DNA of 7,290 bases from an uncultured Solirubrobacteraceae bacterium. Its GTDB lineage: Bacteria > Actinomycetota > Thermoleophilia > Solirubrobacterales > Solirubrobacteraceae. Below are positions 5,728 through 7,290 of the stretch, piece by piece. The stretch spans positions 1 to 7,290 of the forward strand of contig CADCVT010000062.1 of assembly GCA_902806215.1 (NCBI GenBank), given 5' to 3'. The notes below the pieces were generated by a model that saw only the letters and a list, made by a program, of their open reading frames with translations, did not search any database and had not been told where the DNA came from. How positions within the stretch are numbered: position 1 is the first letter of the stretch; the number at the start of each line of letters is the position of its first letter. A program made the position numbers and the translations under genes.

Positions 5728-6708
5728 GTGAGGATGGGGATGCACCAGGGGAGAACCCCCGATGCCACCCGAGCGGCCGAGGTGGATGCTGGGGCCATGC
5801 CAGCCGTCGCCGCCCTCCAGCCCCTCCGCCCCGTCGTGCGGACGGCGCCCACCGTCGCGGTCAACGGCCGTGCCAGCGGGGTCGGCCGGCCCGACGAGGT
5901 GCTCGACGACGTCGTCGCCCTGCTCGGCGAGCACGGCGCCGCGGCCCGCGGGATGGTCACGCACGACCTGTCCGAGCTGCGCGACGTCACCCGTGCGGCC
6001 CTCGGCGGCCGGCTCGTGCTCGTGGGCGGCGACGGCGGTGTCCACGCCCTGGCCAACCTCGGGATGGAGCTGCCCGAGACCGCGCTCATCCCGATGGGCC
6101 AGGCCAACAACATCGCGCGCGCGCTCGGGATCCCGACCGATCCCACGGCGGCCGCGGTCCTCGCCGTCACCGGTGCCGCGCGCGCCGTCGACGCGCTGCG
6201 GGTCGAGACCCCGAAGCGGACGCTCGTCGCCGTCGAGGGCGTCTCGGCCGGCTTCCACGCCGCGGCCCGCCACCGCTACACGGCCGAGAACTCGGGCGCC
6301 CTGGCCGCCGGCGTGGGCGCGCTCGTGTCCGAACTCGCGGGCTTCCACCCGTACGGGGCCGACGTGGTCGTCGACGGCGCACGGCTGAGCACGGGTCCGT
6401 TCGCGCAGGTCTTCGTCTCGAATCTTCCCTATTTCGCCTACGGCTTCCACGTCGACCCGGTCGCGCGTGTCGACGACGGCCTGCTCGAGGCGATCGTCCT
6501 GCGGGCGAACACGCGGACCGGCGCACTGCGGCTCATGGCCGCGGCCAAGAACGGCACGCACTTCGGCCGCCGGAACGTGTCGTGGTCGCACGGGGAGACC
6601 GCCGTCCTCCCCGACGCACTGCCCGTCGTCGCCGACGCGGAGCCGCTCGGCGTCACGAGCACCCGCGTCAGCGTCCTCCCCGGCCTGCTGCGGATGGTGA
6701 CCCCGTGA
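5728..6708 (+). CDS. Diacylglycerol kinase catalytic-domain protein (lipid kinase-like)
   Basis: A 326-residue protein with a DAGK catalytic domain of the DgkB/YegS/sphingosine-kinase type, which transfers ATP phosphate to a lipid hydroxyl such as diacylglycerol or a sphingoid base. From GTG 5728 it shows TVAVNGRASG (42-51), in place of the usual VNPxSG strand, the nucleotide loop VLVGGDGGVHALAN (97-110), IPMGQANNIARALGIP (121-136), and the C-terminal DDGLLEAIV (249-257), typical of the beta-sandwich part. Two positions differ from the usual consensus: GGDGT reads GGDGG, and PxGTxN reads PMGQAN, so both threonines are missing. Activity or phosphate donor may therefore differ. An N-terminal extension of about 40 residues precedes the domain and has no recognisable motif; it is not a clear signal peptide. 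The gene overlaps the following transporter by GTGA and diverges from the PAP2 operon, so the two may act on opposite sides of one lipid phosphorylation step (inference). Confidence 0.85.
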   Translation: MRMGMHQGRTPDATRAAEVDAGAMPAVAALQPLRPVVRTAPTVAVNGRASGVGRPDEVLDDVVALLGEHGAAARGMVTHDLSELRDVTRAALGGRLVLVGGDGGVHALANLGMELPETALIPMGQANNIARALGIPTDPTAAAVLAVTGAARAVDALRVETPKRTLVAVEGVSAGFHAAARHRYTAENSGALAAGVGALVSELAGFHPYGADVVVDGARLSTGPFAQVFVSNLPYFAYGFHVDPVARVDDGLLEAIVLRANTRTGALRLMAAAKNGTHFGRRNVSWSHGETAVLPDALPVVADAEPLGVTSTRVSVLPGLLRMVTP

Positions 6709-7290
6709 GCGCCGTCGCCCTCCCCGTCGGCGCGCCGCAGCGACCGGACCGCCTCGCGATCGGCCTGGCGATGCTGCTGTCGTTCTCGGCCGTCGCGGTC
6801 GGCTTGGGCGCCGCGCGGGCGATGACGACGGCCTACGTGCCGGTGCTGCTCGAGCGGATCGCCGACCGGCCCGCGCTCATCGGCGCGGTCATGCTCGTCA
6901 ACGCCGCGGCCGGGTTCGTCATCCCGCTCGCGACCGGACTGTGGAGCGACCGGGCCGGCAGCCGCGCGCCGTTCATCGTCGGCGGCGTCCTCGTCGCCGC
7001 CGGCGGCCTCGTCGCGATCGCCCTGGGCACGGCGAGCTCGTACCTCATGCTCGGCCTCGCCGCCGCGATGGTCTACGTCGGGCTCAACGCCGCGCAGACC
7101 GCGCACCGAGCCCTCGTCGCCGAGCGCTTCGACGACGAGCAGCGGCCGAAGGCCACCGGCGCACAGGAGATCGCCATGCTCGCCGGTGCGCTCGTGGGCA
7201 CCGTCGCCGGCGGCGTGCTCATCGAGGCGTCGCCCGCCGCGCTGTTCGCGCTCGGAGCCGTCGTCGTCCTGCTCCTCGTGGTCCCCGGCA
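6705..7290 (+). CDS. MFS transporter, N-terminal half (runs off the right edge)
   Basis: The first 195 residues of a major facilitator superfamily membrane transporter; no stop occurs before the window ends. The start is GTG 6705, overlapping the lipid-kinase stop as GTGA, so translation is probably coupled. Hydrophobic segments lie at about 18-38, 57-78, 89-108, 112-131, 154-173 and 178-194, fitting the first six helices of a 12-helix protein. The loop between helices 2 and 3 carries the MFS motif A as GLWSDRAGSR (78-87). The stretch VGLNAAQTAHRALVAERF followed by EQR and ATG recalls the SLC45/GPH sugar-cation symporter branch, but this is a loose resemblance. Substrate and direction are unknown; being coupled to a lipid kinase, it might move a lipid-derived or glycan product (inference). 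Confidence 0.85.
   Translation, partial: MSAVALPVGAPQRPDRLAIGLAMLLSFSAVAVGLGAARAMTTAYVPVLLERIADRPALIGAVMLVNAAAGFVIPLATGLWSDRAGSRAPFIVGGVLVAAGGLVAIALGTASSYLMLGLAAAMVYVGLNAAQTAHRALVAERFDDEQRPKATGAQEIAMLAGALVGTVAGGVLIEASPAALFALGAVVVLLLVVPG

Overview
The window is about 70% G+C with strong G/C bias at third codon positions, which suggests a high-GC actinobacterium. A very Arg-rich, Cys-bracketed tail ending in RTC on the secreted glycosidase resembles tails I recall from secreted proteins of Thermoleophilia (Solirubrobacterales and relatives). That placement is a tentative recollection, not a demonstrated assignment.

Left part (1-2217, + strand): the last codons of an upstream gene, then a YhiN/BaiN-type (HI0933 family) flavoprotein whose start probably overlaps the upstream stop, then an ECF sigma factor with a C-terminal SnoaL-like domain. 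The sigma gene meets the next gene tail to tail, and the two stop codons share the palindrome CTAG.

Middle part (2214-5562, - strand): three overlapping genes that look like one operon, in transcription order a PAP2 phosphatase, a secreted GH5 glycosidase of endoglycoceramidase type, and a PLP enzyme of the D-threonine aldolase / D-serine dehydratase fold. The overlaps are 40 and 16 bases.

Right part (5563-7290): a 165-base divergent intergenic region with a phased array of TTGC half-sites, including two perfect GTTGC-N4-GCAAC palindromes 22 bases apart. It is followed on the + strand by a diacylglycerol-kinase-domain protein with a strong Shine-Dalgarno, and by an MFS transporter (4-base GTGA overlap) that runs off the right edge.

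The most interesting reading is that the divergent genes form a co-regulated lipid or glycolipid module (lipid phosphatase, ceramide-glycan hydrolase, lipid kinase, transporter) under one dimeric regulator binding the phased array. The array is directly visible. The shared pathway is inference. No RNA genes, insertion sequences, CRISPR arrays or convincing intrinsic terminators were seen.
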